Position numbers and translations under genes: made by a program | Notes under the pieces: model-generated | Told to the model about the DNA's origin: nothing | Databases searched by the model: none | What the model saw: only the letters and a program-made list of their open reading frames with translations | Assembly: GCF_000820305.1 (NCBI RefSeq) | Contig: NZ_CDBH01000035.1 | Location: forward strand, 56,515-91,001 | DNA: 34,487 nt | Direction: 5' to 3' | From: Aeromonas dhakensis | Lineage (GTDB): Bacteria; Pseudomonadota; Gammaproteobacteria; Enterobacterales; Aeromonadaceae | Part shown: positions 27,138-34,487 of the stretch, in pieces | Numbering within the stretch: the first letter of the stretch is position 1 | Layout of the letters: each line of letters starts with the position of its first letter

Positions 27138-28580
27138 ATGATCAAGCTGCGTCCCATCATCTTCACCCTCGGGCTGGTGCTCTCCAAACTGGCCCTGTTC
27201 ATGTGGCTGCCCACCCTGCTGGCTCTGCTGACCGGCTCAGAGGGGTTCGTCGAGTTTCTCAAGTCGGTGCTGATCACCCACGGCGCTGCCCTGCTTTGCC
27301 TTCATTACGGCCGCAAGGCGGAGTTTCACCTCGGCGTGCGGGAGATGTTCCTGCTCACCACCTCGGTCTGGGTGGTGGCCTGCATCTTTGGCGCCCTGCC
27401 CTTCTTCTTCATCACCCACATCAACTTCACCGACGCCTACTTCGAAACCATGTCGGGGGTGACCACCACAGGCTCCACCGTGCTGTCCGGGCTCGACAAC
27501 ATGGCCCACAGCATCCTGTTGTGGCGCTCCATCCTGCAGTGGCTGGGCGGGGTGGGTTTCATCGTGATGGCGGTGGCGGTACTGCCCTACCTCAACGTGG
27601 GGGGCATGAAGCTGTTCCAGACCGAGAGCTCGGACTGGTCGGATAAAAGTGCCCCGCGCGCCAAGACGGTGGCCAACAACATAGTGCTGGTCTACCTGGT
27701 GCTCTCCATGCTCTGCTTCCTGGCCTACTGGGTGAGTGGCATGACCCTGTTCGAGGCGGTCAATCACGCCATGACCACCCTGAGTACCGGCGGCTACTCC
27801 ACCTCCGATCAATCCATGTCCCACTTCTCCAACTCGGCGCACTGGATCGGCACCCTCTTCATGTTTCTCGGCGGCCTGCCCTTCCTGCTCTACGTCCAGA
27901 GTCTGAGCCGGCGCGATCACAGCCTGCTCAAGGATGCCCAGGTGCGGGGCTTCTTCTGGCTGGTGGTCTGGGTCACCCTGGTGGTCACCGTCTATCTCTG
28001 GTTGCGGGGCACCTACGACTTCACGGATGCCCTGCGCATCAGCAGCTTCAACATCGTCTCCGTGCTCACCACCACTGGCTATGGTCTCGGCGACTATGGC
28101 ACCTGGGGCCCGCTCACCAGCATCATCTTCATCGTGCTGCTGGCGCTTGGCGCCTGCTCCGGCTCCACCGCCGGCGGTCTCAAGATCTTCCGGGTGCAGG
28201 TGGCCTTCGCCCTGTTCAAGAAGCAGATGCGCCAGCTGATGCACCCCTCCGGGGTCTTCCCGCAGAAGTACAACGGCCGGCCGGTCAACGACGCCATCAT
28301 CCGCTCGATGATCTCGTTCGTGCTGGCCTACTTCGCCATCATCTTGCTGATCGCCGCCCTGCTCGGCGCCATCGGGCTGGATCCCCTGACCGCCATCTCG
28401 GGCTCCATCACCGCTGTGGCCAACGTAGGCCCGGGCATGGGCCCGGTCATCGGCCCCAGCGCCAACTTCGCCTCCCTGCCGGACTCGGCCAAGTGGATCC
28501 TGTCGTTCGGCATGCTGCTGGGGCGCCTCGAGATCCTGACCGTGGCGGTGATCTTCTTCCCCTCCTTCTGGAAGCAGTAA
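27138..28580 (+). CDS. trkH: Trk potassium uptake system membrane subunit TrkH
   Basis: TrkH is the membrane channel of the Trk system. It has 480 residues, close to E. coli TrkH (483). Four pore-loop repeats carry the selectivity glycines: GVTTTGST (near 113), TLSTGGYS (near 214), LTTTGYGLGD (near 312) and VANVGPGMGP (near 430). About ten membrane segments surround them. The C-terminal SFWKQ is typical. It is partnered by TrkA immediately upstream. Confidence 0.98.
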   Translation: MIKLRPIIFTLGLVLSKLALFMWLPTLLALLTGSEGFVEFLKSVLITHGAALLCLHYGRKAEFHLGVREMFLLTTSVWVVACIFGALPFFFITHINFTDAYFETMSGVTTTGSTVLSGLDNMAHSILLWRSILQWLGGVGFIVMAVAVLPYLNVGGMKLFQTESSDWSDKSAPRAKTVANNIVLVYLVLSMLCFLAYWVSGMTLFEAVNHAMTTLSTGGYSTSDQSMSHFSNSAHWIGTLFMFLGGLPFLLYVQSLSRRDHSLLKDAQVRGFFWLVVWVTLVVTVYLWLRGTYDFTDALRISSFNIVSVLTTTGYGLGDYGTWGPLTSIIFIVLLALGACSGSTAGGLKIFRVQVAFALFKKQMRQLMHPSGVFPQKYNGRPVNDAIIRSMISFVLAYFAIILLIAALLGAIGLDPLTAISGSITAVANVGPGMGPVIGPSANFASLPDSAKWILSFGMLLGRLEILTVAVIFFPSFWKQ

Positions 28581-28607
28581 CCAGAAGATGGCATGACCGC
28601 GAACGTC

Positions 28608-28738
28608 TGATTACGCCGCTGCGCGGCTAATCAAACCTACGGCCTTGGCTGCAATCGACAAGCCTGTGGATCCGTAGGTTCGAATAGCGAAGCGTATTCG
28701 GACGCGGCAACGGGGTTGGTAACGATGTGTATTCGGAC
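28608..28738. repeat. mosaic of palindromes and a direct repeat after trkH
   Basis: Three successive inverted repeats are seen: TGATTA...TAATCA with inner GCCGC / GCGGC (28608-28633), AACCTACGG / CCGTAGGTT (28634-28642, 28672-28680), and CGAATA / TATTCG (28681-28686, 28695-28700). A direct repeat GTATTCGGAC follows (28694-28703 and 28729-28738). The stretch has no coding potential and looks like a dispersed intergenic repeat, of the type seen in many Aeromonas intergenic regions as far as I recall. Confidence 0.65.
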
Positions 28739-28748
28739 ACGCAAATGC

Positions 28749-28778
28749 AGAAGGGCAGCCACTGGCTGCCCTTCTTAT
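28749..28778. terminator. probable terminator between trkH and rmuC
   Basis: AGAAGGGCAGCC / GGCTGCCCTTCT (28749-28760 and 28764-28775) is a perfect 12-bp stem followed by TAT. It lies between converging genes. The T-run is poor. Confidence 0.7.
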
Positions 28779-28794
28779 TGCGTGAAGCCCCGCC

Positions 28795-30135
28795 TCACTC
28801 GGCCGGGTCTTCCCGCTCCAGCGCCCGGTTGACCAGCGGCTCGGGCAGGGTCTTGGTCACCTCCACCCCCAGCTCGCGAAAGCGCTCCACCTGGGCGATC
28901 AGGTTGCCGCGCCCGTTCACCAGCCGTCCCATCGCCTTGTCGTAGCTCTCCTGCGCCTTGTGCAGGCTGCCCCCCAGTTGCTGCATCTCCTCCACGAACA
29001 GCCGCAGCTTCTCGTAGAGGCGGCCGGCCCGCTCGGCGATCTGGCGGGCATTCTGGTTCTGCCGCTCGTAGCGCCACAGATTCTCTATGGTGCGTAGCGC
29101 CACCATCAGGTTGGTGGGGCTCACCAGCAGTATGTTGTTGTCGAGACCGTAACGCACCAGCGAGGGGTCGGCCTCCACCGCGGTGAGGAAGGCAGGCTCC
29201 ACCGCCACGAACATCAGCACGTAATCGAGGGTGCGCACCCCGGGCAGTTGCTGGTAATCCTTGCGGCCCAGCTCGCGGATGTGGTTGCGCACCGAGGCGA
29301 CGTGCTCTTTCAGCGCCACCGCCTTCTCCAGCTCGTCAGCGGCGTTGTACCAGCGCTCGTAGGCGGTCAGCGACACCTTGGCATCGATGATGATGTCTTT
29401 GTCCTGCGGCAGGTGGACGATGACGTCGGGCTGATAGCGCTTGCCCTTGTCCACCTCGATGTTGACCTGGGTGTGGTATTCGTGACCCTCGCGCAAGCCG
29501 CATTCGCTGAGGATGCGCGCCAGCACCACCTCGCCCCAGTTGCCCTGCTGCTTGCTGTCGCCCTTGAGGGCGCGGGTCAGCGCCGCCGCCTCCTCGGTCA
29601 TGCGGGCGTTGAGCTCGGCGAGGCGCTCCAATTCGAACTTGAGGCTGTGGCGCTGGGCCGTCTCCTGGGCGTGGGTCTCCCCCACCTGGCGACGAAAGCC
29701 TTCCAGCTGCTCTTTCAGCGGAGTAAGCAGCAGATCCAGGCTGTTCTGGTTCAGTTCGCGGAAGTTGCCCGAGTTCTGCTCGAAGATCCGGTTGGCGAGG
29801 TTCTCGAACTGCTGGCTGAGGCGTGCCTCCGCCTCCTGTTGCAGCTGCAGCTTCTCGGCGGCGGCCAGCCGCTCGCTGCGCAGGGTGGCCTCGGCATCCT
29901 TGAGACGGGCGGTGAGCTTGATCAGCAGGGTCTGCTGCTGATCCAGCTTCTGCTGGCCCAGCAGCCGCTCATCCTGCAGCTCGTCATAACGTTCCTGCAG
30001 CGCCTGCAGGCGCTCCTGGCTCAGCAGCAATTCCCGGGCTTGTACCGTGCCGCTGCGCCGTCCGATCCCCCAGCCAATGCCGATGGCCAGCAGCGCCCCC
30101 GGCAGCAGCAGGGCCCAGAGCCCGGGCTCGATCAT
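28795..30135 (-). CDS. rmuC: DNA recombination protein RmuC
   Basis: RmuC limits recombination at inverted repeats and has a predicted endonuclease-like fold. It has 446 residues. An N-terminal membrane anchor (LLLPGALLAIGIGWGIG) precedes a long coiled coil (about 30-190, rich in Q, E, L) and a conserved core (QGNWGEVVLARILSECGLRE; YQPDVIVHLPQ; IIDAKVSLTAYERW; LLVSPTNLMVALRT). The ATG at 30135 overlaps the stop of the upstream small gene in ATGA, so the 477-residue extension is rejected. Confidence 0.96.
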   Translation of the reverse strand: MIEPGLWALLLPGALLAIGIGWGIGRRSGTVQARELLLSQERLQALQERYDELQDERLLGQQKLDQQQTLLIKLTARLKDAEATLRSERLAAAEKLQLQQEAEARLSQQFENLANRIFEQNSGNFRELNQNSLDLLLTPLKEQLEGFRRQVGETHAQETAQRHSLKFELERLAELNARMTEEAAALTRALKGDSKQQGNWGEVVLARILSECGLREGHEYHTQVNIEVDKGKRYQPDVIVHLPQDKDIIIDAKVSLTAYERWYNAADELEKAVALKEHVASVRNHIRELGRKDYQQLPGVRTLDYVLMFVAVEPAFLTAVEADPSLVRYGLDNNILLVSPTNLMVALRTIENLWRYERQNQNARQIAERAGRLYEKLRLFVEEMQQLGGSLHKAQESYDKAMGRLVNGRGNLIAQVERFRELGVEVTKTLPEPLVNRALEREDPAE

Positions 30136-30347
30136 TTGCGACCCCGTTGGCGCAGGAACAGCTCGAGATAGCGGTTGAGCAGCAGCCAGATCAGCACGTA
30201 GAGCAGATAGGCGGCCAGCACCACCCACTTGTGGCTGTTAACCCCGGTGTCGAGCTCGACGAATTCGATCCCCTTGATGCGGCAGTAACCCCACATCAGC
30301 AAGGGGAAGACATAGAGCAGAGAAGCACGCCACAGAAATAACCACAT
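30132..30347 (-). CDS. small membrane protein of unknown function
   Basis: About 71 residues from the ATG at 30347; a TTG four codons earlier is an alternative start. There are two hydrophobic segments (FLWRASLLYVFPLLMWGY and VVLAAYLLYVLIWLLLN) and a basic C-terminus (LRQRGRK), so an inner-membrane location with the tail inside is likely. I do not recognise the family. Its stop overlaps the rmuC ATG, implying coupled translation and possibly a shared membrane role. Confidence 0.75.
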   Translation of the reverse strand: MWLFLWRASLLYVFPLLMWGYCRIKGIEFVELDTGVNSHKWVVLAAYLLYVLIWLLLNRYLELFLRQRGRK

Positions 30348-30457
30348 GAGTTCATTCAATCCTGCAAAAAGACCCGCCTAGCTTACACAAGGGCAACCCG
30401 GCTTGCGATCCTGGCCGGCGCTATTCTCTGGCTTGCGAAGGGAAACTTGGATAAAAT

Positions 30458-30473
30458 TAACCCCTAATAGGTA
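30458..30473. promoter_or_regulatory. possible NarP/NarL site before napF
   Basis: TAACCCC-ta-ATAGGTA resembles the 7-2-7 heptamer pair; the right half is a full match to AKRRGTA and the left half matches about 5 of 7. A weak FNR-like TTGGA-N4-ATTAA lies at 30447-30460. Both are consistent with anaerobic nitrate control but are pattern-level only. Confidence 0.4.
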
Positions 30474-30485
30474 TCAGGGGTGGGC

Positions 30486-30998
30486 ATGACGCATTTTTTC
30501 TGTCGCTGGCTGACGCAGGCATTGGGAGGCTCCCGCAAACCCGAGGTGGTTTGCCATGAAGCCCGTCCCCCCTGGGCCATCGAAGAGTCCCAGTTCCTCT
30601 CCCTCTGCTCCCGCTGCGGCGAATGCTTCAAGGCCTGTCCCAACGGCCTGCTCAAGCCGGCCACCCAGCCCGAATACGACGGCACCCCCATCGCCGGCAC
30701 GCCGCTGCTCGATCTCGCCTGCGGCCAGTGCAGCTACTGCGGCAGCTGCGCCAGAGCCTGTCCGACCGGCGCCCTCGACCTACAACTTGGCCGTCAAGTG
30801 CAGACCCGGGTGCGGATCGAGGCAAGCTGTCAGGCCCGCCAGGGCTTCTACTGCCTGCTCTGTGAAGATGCCTGCCCCCAGCAGGCGATCAAGGCCTGCG
30901 CCGACGGCGTCAGCATCAACATGGCGGCCTGCGACGGTTGCGGCGCCTGCGGCCTCGCCTGCCTGCACGGCGCCATTACCCTGATCCCCCAACCCTGA
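30486..30998 (+). CDS. napF: ferredoxin-type protein NapF
   Basis: This is a cytoplasmic iron-sulfur protein linked to periplasmic nitrate reductase. It has about 170 residues. Cysteine clusters for [4Fe-4S] centres are CSRCGECFKACP, CGQCSYCGSCARACP, CLLCEDACP and CDGCGACGLAC. The start is ATG at 30486, with GTG at 30480 as an alternative; AGGGG is close upstream. Unusually it stands alone here: no napD, napA, napB or napC follows. A terminator comes next and then nsrR on the other strand. Confidence 0.9.
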   Translation: MTHFFCRWLTQALGGSRKPEVVCHEARPPWAIEESQFLSLCSRCGECFKACPNGLLKPATQPEYDGTPIAGTPLLDLACGQCSYCGSCARACPTGALDLQLGRQVQTRVRIEASCQARQGFYCLLCEDACPQQAIKACADGVSINMAACDGCGACGLACLHGAITLIPQP

Positions 30999-31016
30999 TC
31001 CCGCGTCCGGCGCAAA

Positions 31017-31046
31017 CGACAAAGGGGCCCGCCGGCCCCTTTGTCG
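31017..31046. terminator. hairpin between napF and nsrR
   Basis: CGACAAAGGGGCC / GGCCCCTTTGTCG (31017-31029 and 31034-31046) is a perfect 13-bp stem with the loop cgcc. It serves converging genes; T-runs lie inside the stem rather than after it. Confidence 0.8.
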
Positions 31047-31058
31047 TGCTTGCCTGGC

Positions 31059-31511
31059 TTATGCCATGGCCAGGATGGAATCCTGTTCGATGCCGAGCAG
31101 GTGGCAGAGCCGGGTCGGGTCGCGCACCGCATCGGCCAGGGTGTATTCGCCCAGCACCTCGAGGAAGGCGTTCATGGCGCGACGCAAAATGCCCTGGATG
31201 CGGCAGCCACCGGAGAGGCGGCAGTTTTCGCGCTTGCAGTCCACCGGGCAGAGCACGTGCTCCATGTCCATCACCACGTCGCGCAGGTTGATGGAAACGG
31301 CGGAGCGACCGAGCCGGATGCCGCCATGCTTGCCACGCACCGTCTCTATGTACCCCTTGATGCCGAGCTGGTGGACAATCTTGACCACGTGGTTGCGGGA
31401 GATGCCAAAGGTATCGGCCACCTCTGTGATGGTCGACAGGCGATCTCCCGGCTGGACGGCCAGAAAGGTGAGGGTACGCAGGGCATAGTCGGTAAATCGT
31501 GTCAGTTGCAT
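31059..31511 (-). CDS. nsrR: nitric-oxide-sensing Rrf2 repressor NsrR
   Basis: NsrR is an iron-sulfur repressor that releases DNA when NO attacks its cluster. It has 150 residues. The winged helix-turn-helix occupies about 1-65 (TDYALRTL; FGISRNHVVKIVHQL; RGKHGGIRLG). Cluster ligands are Cys92, Cys97 and Cys103 (CKRENCRLSGGC), and Asp8 (TRFTDYA) matches the fourth ligand known in NsrR. An extra Cys88 is present. The GAGG upstream is somewhat distant. In this window napF is a plausible linked gene, but no NsrR target such as hmp is seen. Confidence 0.95.
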   Translation of the reverse strand: MQLTRFTDYALRTLTFLAVQPGDRLSTITEVADTFGISRNHVVKIVHQLGIKGYIETVRGKHGGIRLGRSAVSINLRDVVMDMEHVLCPVDCKRENCRLSGGCRIQGILRRAMNAFLEVLGEYTLADAVRDPTRLCHLLGIEQDSILAMA

Positions 31512-31809
31512 GGTCGCACTTGCCTCTTACTACAAGTCAGAAATCAGGACGACGACCTAAAGCTAAGAGGTAGGGGAGACCCTGCGCCCGCGCAGCGTCC
31601 GCCTCTTAATCTGAGTCGTGGAGGTCAAGGTTAAGAGCAGCTCAGGCGGGTGTCGATGAAGATGCACATAAATCGACACTTTCTTTGATTGATCGCAAAC
31701 TTGCAGGGTTAGCCCAAGGTTTTGGCGGGTTTTGACGGTGAAATTCGCCGGTTTCCTCCCTCGCCCCCGTCGATGCTGCCATGTGTCATTCGCAACCGTT
31801 TTTGCCGAT
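31512..31809. other. intergenic region with strong secondary structure upstream of nsrR
   Basis: No gene is recognised. At 31564-31608 TAAGAGG / CCTCTTA enclose an inner CTGCGC / GCGCAG hairpin (31582-31595), within the probable nsrR leader. At 31650-31679 an 8-bp inverted repeat GTGTCGAT / ATCGACAC has a 14-base centre. The octamer GCCTCTTA occurs near 31523 and again at 31601. The final part (31680-31809) is an ordinary spacer after the kinase gene. Confidence 0.6.
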
Positions 31810-32649
31810 TCAATGGGGCTGCTTGAGCCAGTTCTTCAGAGCGCTGGAGGGGATGGAACTCTCGGAGGCGACCGCAAAAGCGCCCCAGTCCACCGCGCAC
31901 TGCAGCGCCTCCCGGATCGCCATGCCCCGCGCCAGCCCGTGGATCAGGCCGCCGGCGAAGGCATCCCCCGCCCCCGTGGTATCGACCACCGACACCGGCC
32001 GCGCCGCCACCCGGATCTGCTCCTCGCCGTGAATGGCCACCGCCCCCGCCTTGCCTTCGGTCAGTACCAGCCAGGCCAGCTGCTCGCCGGCGATCTGGCG
32101 GGCATGCTGCCAGAGGTCGTCCACCTCGCCGAGATCGGAGCGGGAGGCCACCAGCACGTGGCAGGGGCGACGCGCCTGGCCGCCCTTGGGGTACTGGGCC
32201 ACCACGAAGCTCTTGCCGAGCATCTGGCGCATGTAGCCGATGATGGCGGTGCCGGGATAGTTCACGTAGAGGCAGTCCACCCCCTCGCTCGGCAGATCCC
32301 CCGGCAGATCCGGACGCCGTGGCCGCCTGAGGATGGTGCGCTCGCCGGTGGAGTCCACCAGGATCAGCAGCTCGCCGGTCTCGCCGCCGAAGCGCTCCAC
32401 ATGGCTGCAGTCCAGGCCGTAGCCCGCCGCCTGCTCCAGCAGCCAGTCGCCGGTTTCGTCCAGCCCGATGCGCGACGCTATGGTCACCTCGTGGCCGGCC
32501 CACACCAGCCCGATGCCGGTGTTGGCGGCGCCACCGCCGAGCCGGCGGCCCTGATCCACGTACTGCAGGCGGGCACCGGCCACCAGGGGTTCGGAGAGGG
32601 AGAGCACGTGATCACAGTTGAGATTGGCGAGCAGCAGAATGCGGGACAT
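31810..32649 (-). CDS. PfkB/ribokinase-family carbohydrate kinase
   Basis: The protein has 279 residues. The N-terminal GGGAANTGIGLVWAG block corresponds to PfkB signature 1, and VVDTTGAGDAFAGGLIHG (near 236) to signature 2, with Asp of GAGD as the catalytic base. The substrate cannot be told; ribokinase, inosine/adenosine kinase and hexose kinase types are all possible. No transport or sugar catabolic gene is adjacent. The ATG at 32649 is the only good start. Confidence 0.9.
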   Translation of the reverse strand: MSRILLLANLNCDHVLSLSEPLVAGARLQYVDQGRRLGGGAANTGIGLVWAGHEVTIASRIGLDETGDWLLEQAAGYGLDCSHVERFGGETGELLILVDSTGERTILRRPRRPDLPGDLPSEGVDCLYVNYPGTAIIGYMRQMLGKSFVVAQYPKGGQARRPCHVLVASRSDLGEVDDLWQHARQIAGEQLAWLVLTEGKAGAVAIHGEEQIRVAARPVSVVDTTGAGDAFAGGLIHGLARGMAIREALQCAVDWGAFAVASESSIPSSALKNWLKQPH

Positions 32650-32768
32650 GAAGAGACCTCACTGACAGGGGAGCCCAGTATATGAGAAAGGGCCACAGCG
32701 GCCCTCCCTGAAATCGCGGGGTTTGTGAGCCCGCTCGACGTTTGCCGGGCGGGCCCGCGACGGCTGCG

Positions 32769-33884
32769 TCAGTCCAGAACCGCCTCGGCGCTGACGTACT
32801 CGTAGCCGAGCGCCTGCGCCACCGCCGCCTGGGTGATCTTGCCCTTGAACACGTTCAGACCGGCCCGCAGGTGGCGATCCTCCTGCAGCGCCCGGGCATA
32901 GCCCTTGTCGGCCAGCGCCAGCACGAACGGCAGGGTGGCGTTGGTCAGCGCAAAGGTGGAGGTGCGCGCCACCCCGCCCGGCATGTTGGCCACGCAGTAG
33001 TGGATGATGCCGTCCACCACGTAGGTGGGCTCCTCGTGAGTGGTCGGGTGGGAGGTCTCGAAACAGCCGCCCTGATCGATGGCCACGTCCACCAGCACCG
33101 AGCCCTTGCGCATCAGCTTGAGCATGTCGCGGGTCAGCAGCTTGGGCGCCGCCGCCCCCGGGATCAGCACGGCACCGATCACCAGGTCAGCCTGGGCGAT
33201 GCAAGCCTCTATGTTGGTGCGGGTGGAGTAGAGGGTCTTGAGGGCCGGGCCGTAGAGGCTGTCCAGCTCCCGCAGTCGCGGCAGGGAGCGATCCAGGATG
33301 GTGACATCGGCCCCCAGTCCCAGCGCCATGCGCGCCGAGTTGACGCCGACCACGCCGCCCCCCAGCACCACCACCTTGGCGGGTGCCACCGCCGGCACCC
33401 CGCCCAGCAGGGTGCCGTTGCCCCCTTGCGCCTTCTCCAGGCTGTGGGCGCCGGCCTGGATCGCCATCCGCCCCGCCACCTCGGACATGGGCGCCAGCAG
33501 CGGCAGGCCGCCACGATCGTCGGTCACCGTCTCGTAGGCGATGGCCACCGCCCCCGAGTGCACCAGCAGCTGGGTCTGCACCGGATCCGGCGCCAGGTGC
33601 AGATAGGTGAACAGCAGCTGACCCGGTCTGAGCAGTTCGCACTCCTCCGGCTGGGGCTCCTTCACCTTCACTATCATCTCGGCCCGGGCGAAGATCTCCG
33701 CCGCGCTGGCCACCAGTTCGGCACCGGCTGCCTGGTACTCGGTGTCGGACAGCCCGATCGCCTCGCCTCCCTGCTGCTGCACCAGCACCTTGTGTCCCCG
33801 GGCCGTCAGCTCCTGCACTCCGGCGGGAGTCATGCCGACCCGGTATTCATGGTTTTTGATTTCCTTGGGTACGCCAATAATCAT
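32769..33884 (-). CDS. ald: alanine dehydrogenase
   Basis: Ald interconverts L-alanine and pyruvate plus ammonia with NAD. It has 371 residues, the same size as characterised bacterial enzymes. Residues visible are the N-terminal [20 protein letters not shown], the catalytic Lys in KVKEPQ (near 74), His in LHLAPD (near 96), and the NAD-binding [13 protein letters not shown] (near 173). The ATG at 33884 has GGAGAGCG upstream and overlaps the stop of the amidotransferase gene by four bases (ATGA); the extension to 33959 is rejected. Confidence 0.97.
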   Translation of the reverse strand: MIIGVPKEIKNHEYRVGMTPAGVQELTARGHKVLVQQQGGEAIGLSDTEYQAAGAELVASAAEIFARAEMIVKVKEPQPEECELLRPGQLLFTYLHLAPDPVQTQLLVHSGAVAIAYETVTDDRGGLPLLAPMSEVAGRMAIQAGAHSLEKAQGGNGTLLGGVPAVAPAKVVVLGGGVVGVNSARMALGLGADVTILDRSLPRLRELDSLYGPALKTLYSTRTNIEACIAQADLVIGAVLIPGAAAPKLLTRDMLKLMRKGSVLVDVAIDQGGCFETSHPTTHEEPTYVVDGIIHYCVANMPGGVARTSTFALTNATLPFVLALADKGYARALQEDRHLRAGLNVFKGKITQAAVAQALGYEYVSAEAVLD

Positions 33885-34487
33885 GCTCGCTCTCCTGCTG
33901 TGATCCCGCCGGCGGCCGTGTCGGCGCCGGGCAGGATGCCCAAAAATTGCAACAACCACTGCATCATGGTGGCCGAATCCACCTCTCCCTCCAGCGAGGA
34001 GAGGCTGCGCTGATAGCGGTCATCGGACAGGAAGTCCCGCCGCCGCTCGATCAGCACCCGGTTGTACGCCACCGAGAATTCCGGATGTCCCTGGATGGCC
34101 ACTATGTGGTCACCCTGCAAAAACATGAAATTGGGACAAAAATCATTGCCCGCCAGCCGGGTGGCCCCCGGTGGCAACTGCTCCACCTGATCCTGGTGAC
34201 TGGCCAGGATCCGGATGGTCTCGAGCCCGGGTTCCATCCAGGGTTGCCTGGCCAGCATGGGATGGACCGACACCCCCAGCCCCCACCCCTTGGTGGACTT
34301 CACCACCTCGCCCCCCAGCGCCTGGGCGATCACCTGGTGACCGAAGCAGACACCCGCCAGCTTGACGTCGGCATCGTGGGCGCGCCGGATCCAGTCGCGC
34401 AGCGCCTGGATCCAGGGGATGTCGCTGTAGGCATCGTGGCGCGAGCCGGTGATGAGCCAGGCATCGCACTCGTGCAGTGCGGCCGGC
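33881..34487 (-). CDS. class I glutamine amidotransferase-like protein (partial)
   Basis: The gene continues past the right edge, so its N-terminus is missing. The visible part has the nucleophile elbow GVCFGHQ with the active-site Cys and the catalytic His-Glu pair in QGHPEFS. Between them lies [12 protein letters not shown]. This suits a GMP-synthase-like or YfeJ-type GATase1 protein of about 240 residues. The downstream ald start overlaps its stop, so the two are probably translationally coupled. The physiological glutamine-derived product is unknown. Confidence 0.88.
   Translation of the reverse strand, partial: PAALHECDAWLITGSRHDAYSDIPWIQALRDWIRRAHDADVKLAGVCFGHQVIAQALGGEVVKSTKGWGLGVSVHPMLARQPWMEPGLETIRILASHQDQVEQLPPGATRLAGNDFCPNFMFLQGDHIVAIQGHPEFSVAYNRVLIERRRDFLSDDRYQRSLSSLEGEVDSATMMQWLLQFLGILPGADTAAGGITAGERA

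Noticed and set aside
31659..31681. NsrR operator around AAGATGCACAT
   Set aside because: Only one half resembles the consensus; the second half is poor and the site is about 150 bp from nsrR.

Overview
The window is a high-GC (roughly 60%) gammaproteobacterial chromosome segment. Its gene order and protein sequences fit Aeromonas or a close relative. This is judged from recognition of families and synteny, not from a database search. Nearly everything is housekeeping core genome. I see no insertion sequence, prophage, CRISPR array, tRNA or rRNA. Partial genes lie at both ends: a GNAT/FabY-like acetyltransferase on the minus strand at the left edge, and a class I glutamine amidotransferase on the minus strand at the right edge.

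Layout. (1) 1-2206: a GNAT/YiiD-like partial gene, a spermidine-synthase-like methyltransferase, dtd and yihY. (2) 2312-4165: typA, divergent from glnA. (3) 4321-9250: the nitrogen regulon core, glnA (sigma-54 promoter plus two NtrC sites), a DUF4124 envelope protein, and ntrB-ntrC behind a perfect NtrC operator. (4) add and hemN converge on a shared terminator; hemN lies in an operon with yihI and a DUF2489 gene. (5) 12996-15835 is the RNA-rich part: a CsrB/CsrC-type sponge RNA, a cytochrome c4 gene, engB, an AT-rich nested palindrome, a possible additional small RNA, and Spot 42 (spf). (6) 15838-22590: a minus-strand cluster reading lysM protein - dprA - smg - yrdD-like - purE - tsaC - hemF - aroE - DUF1488. 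(7) 22699-28580: plus-strand def - fmt - rsmB - trkA - trkH. (8) 28581-34487: an intergenic palindrome mosaic, rmuC with a small membrane protein gene, napF, nsrR, a PfkB-family kinase, and ald translationally coupled to the amidotransferase.

The genes cover nitrogen assimilation and its two-component control, translation (Def, Fmt, RsmB, TsaC, Dtd, TypA, EngB, YihI), haem synthesis (HemN anaerobic, HemF aerobic), potassium uptake (TrkA/TrkH), and NO/nitrate-linked functions (NsrR, NapF).

The most noteworthy content is non-coding. At about 13025-13385 (minus) a stretch carries 16 GGA motifs, six of them CAGGA, ends in a UUCG-capped terminator, and has a UvrY/GacA-like box upstream. It sits between engB and yihI, where E. 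coli has csrC. At 15509-15612 (minus) there is a near-exact Spot 42 RNA. Between Spot 42 and engB lie two further hairpins, one of which may terminate an undescribed small RNA. I did not find evidence for a wholly new protein-based system.
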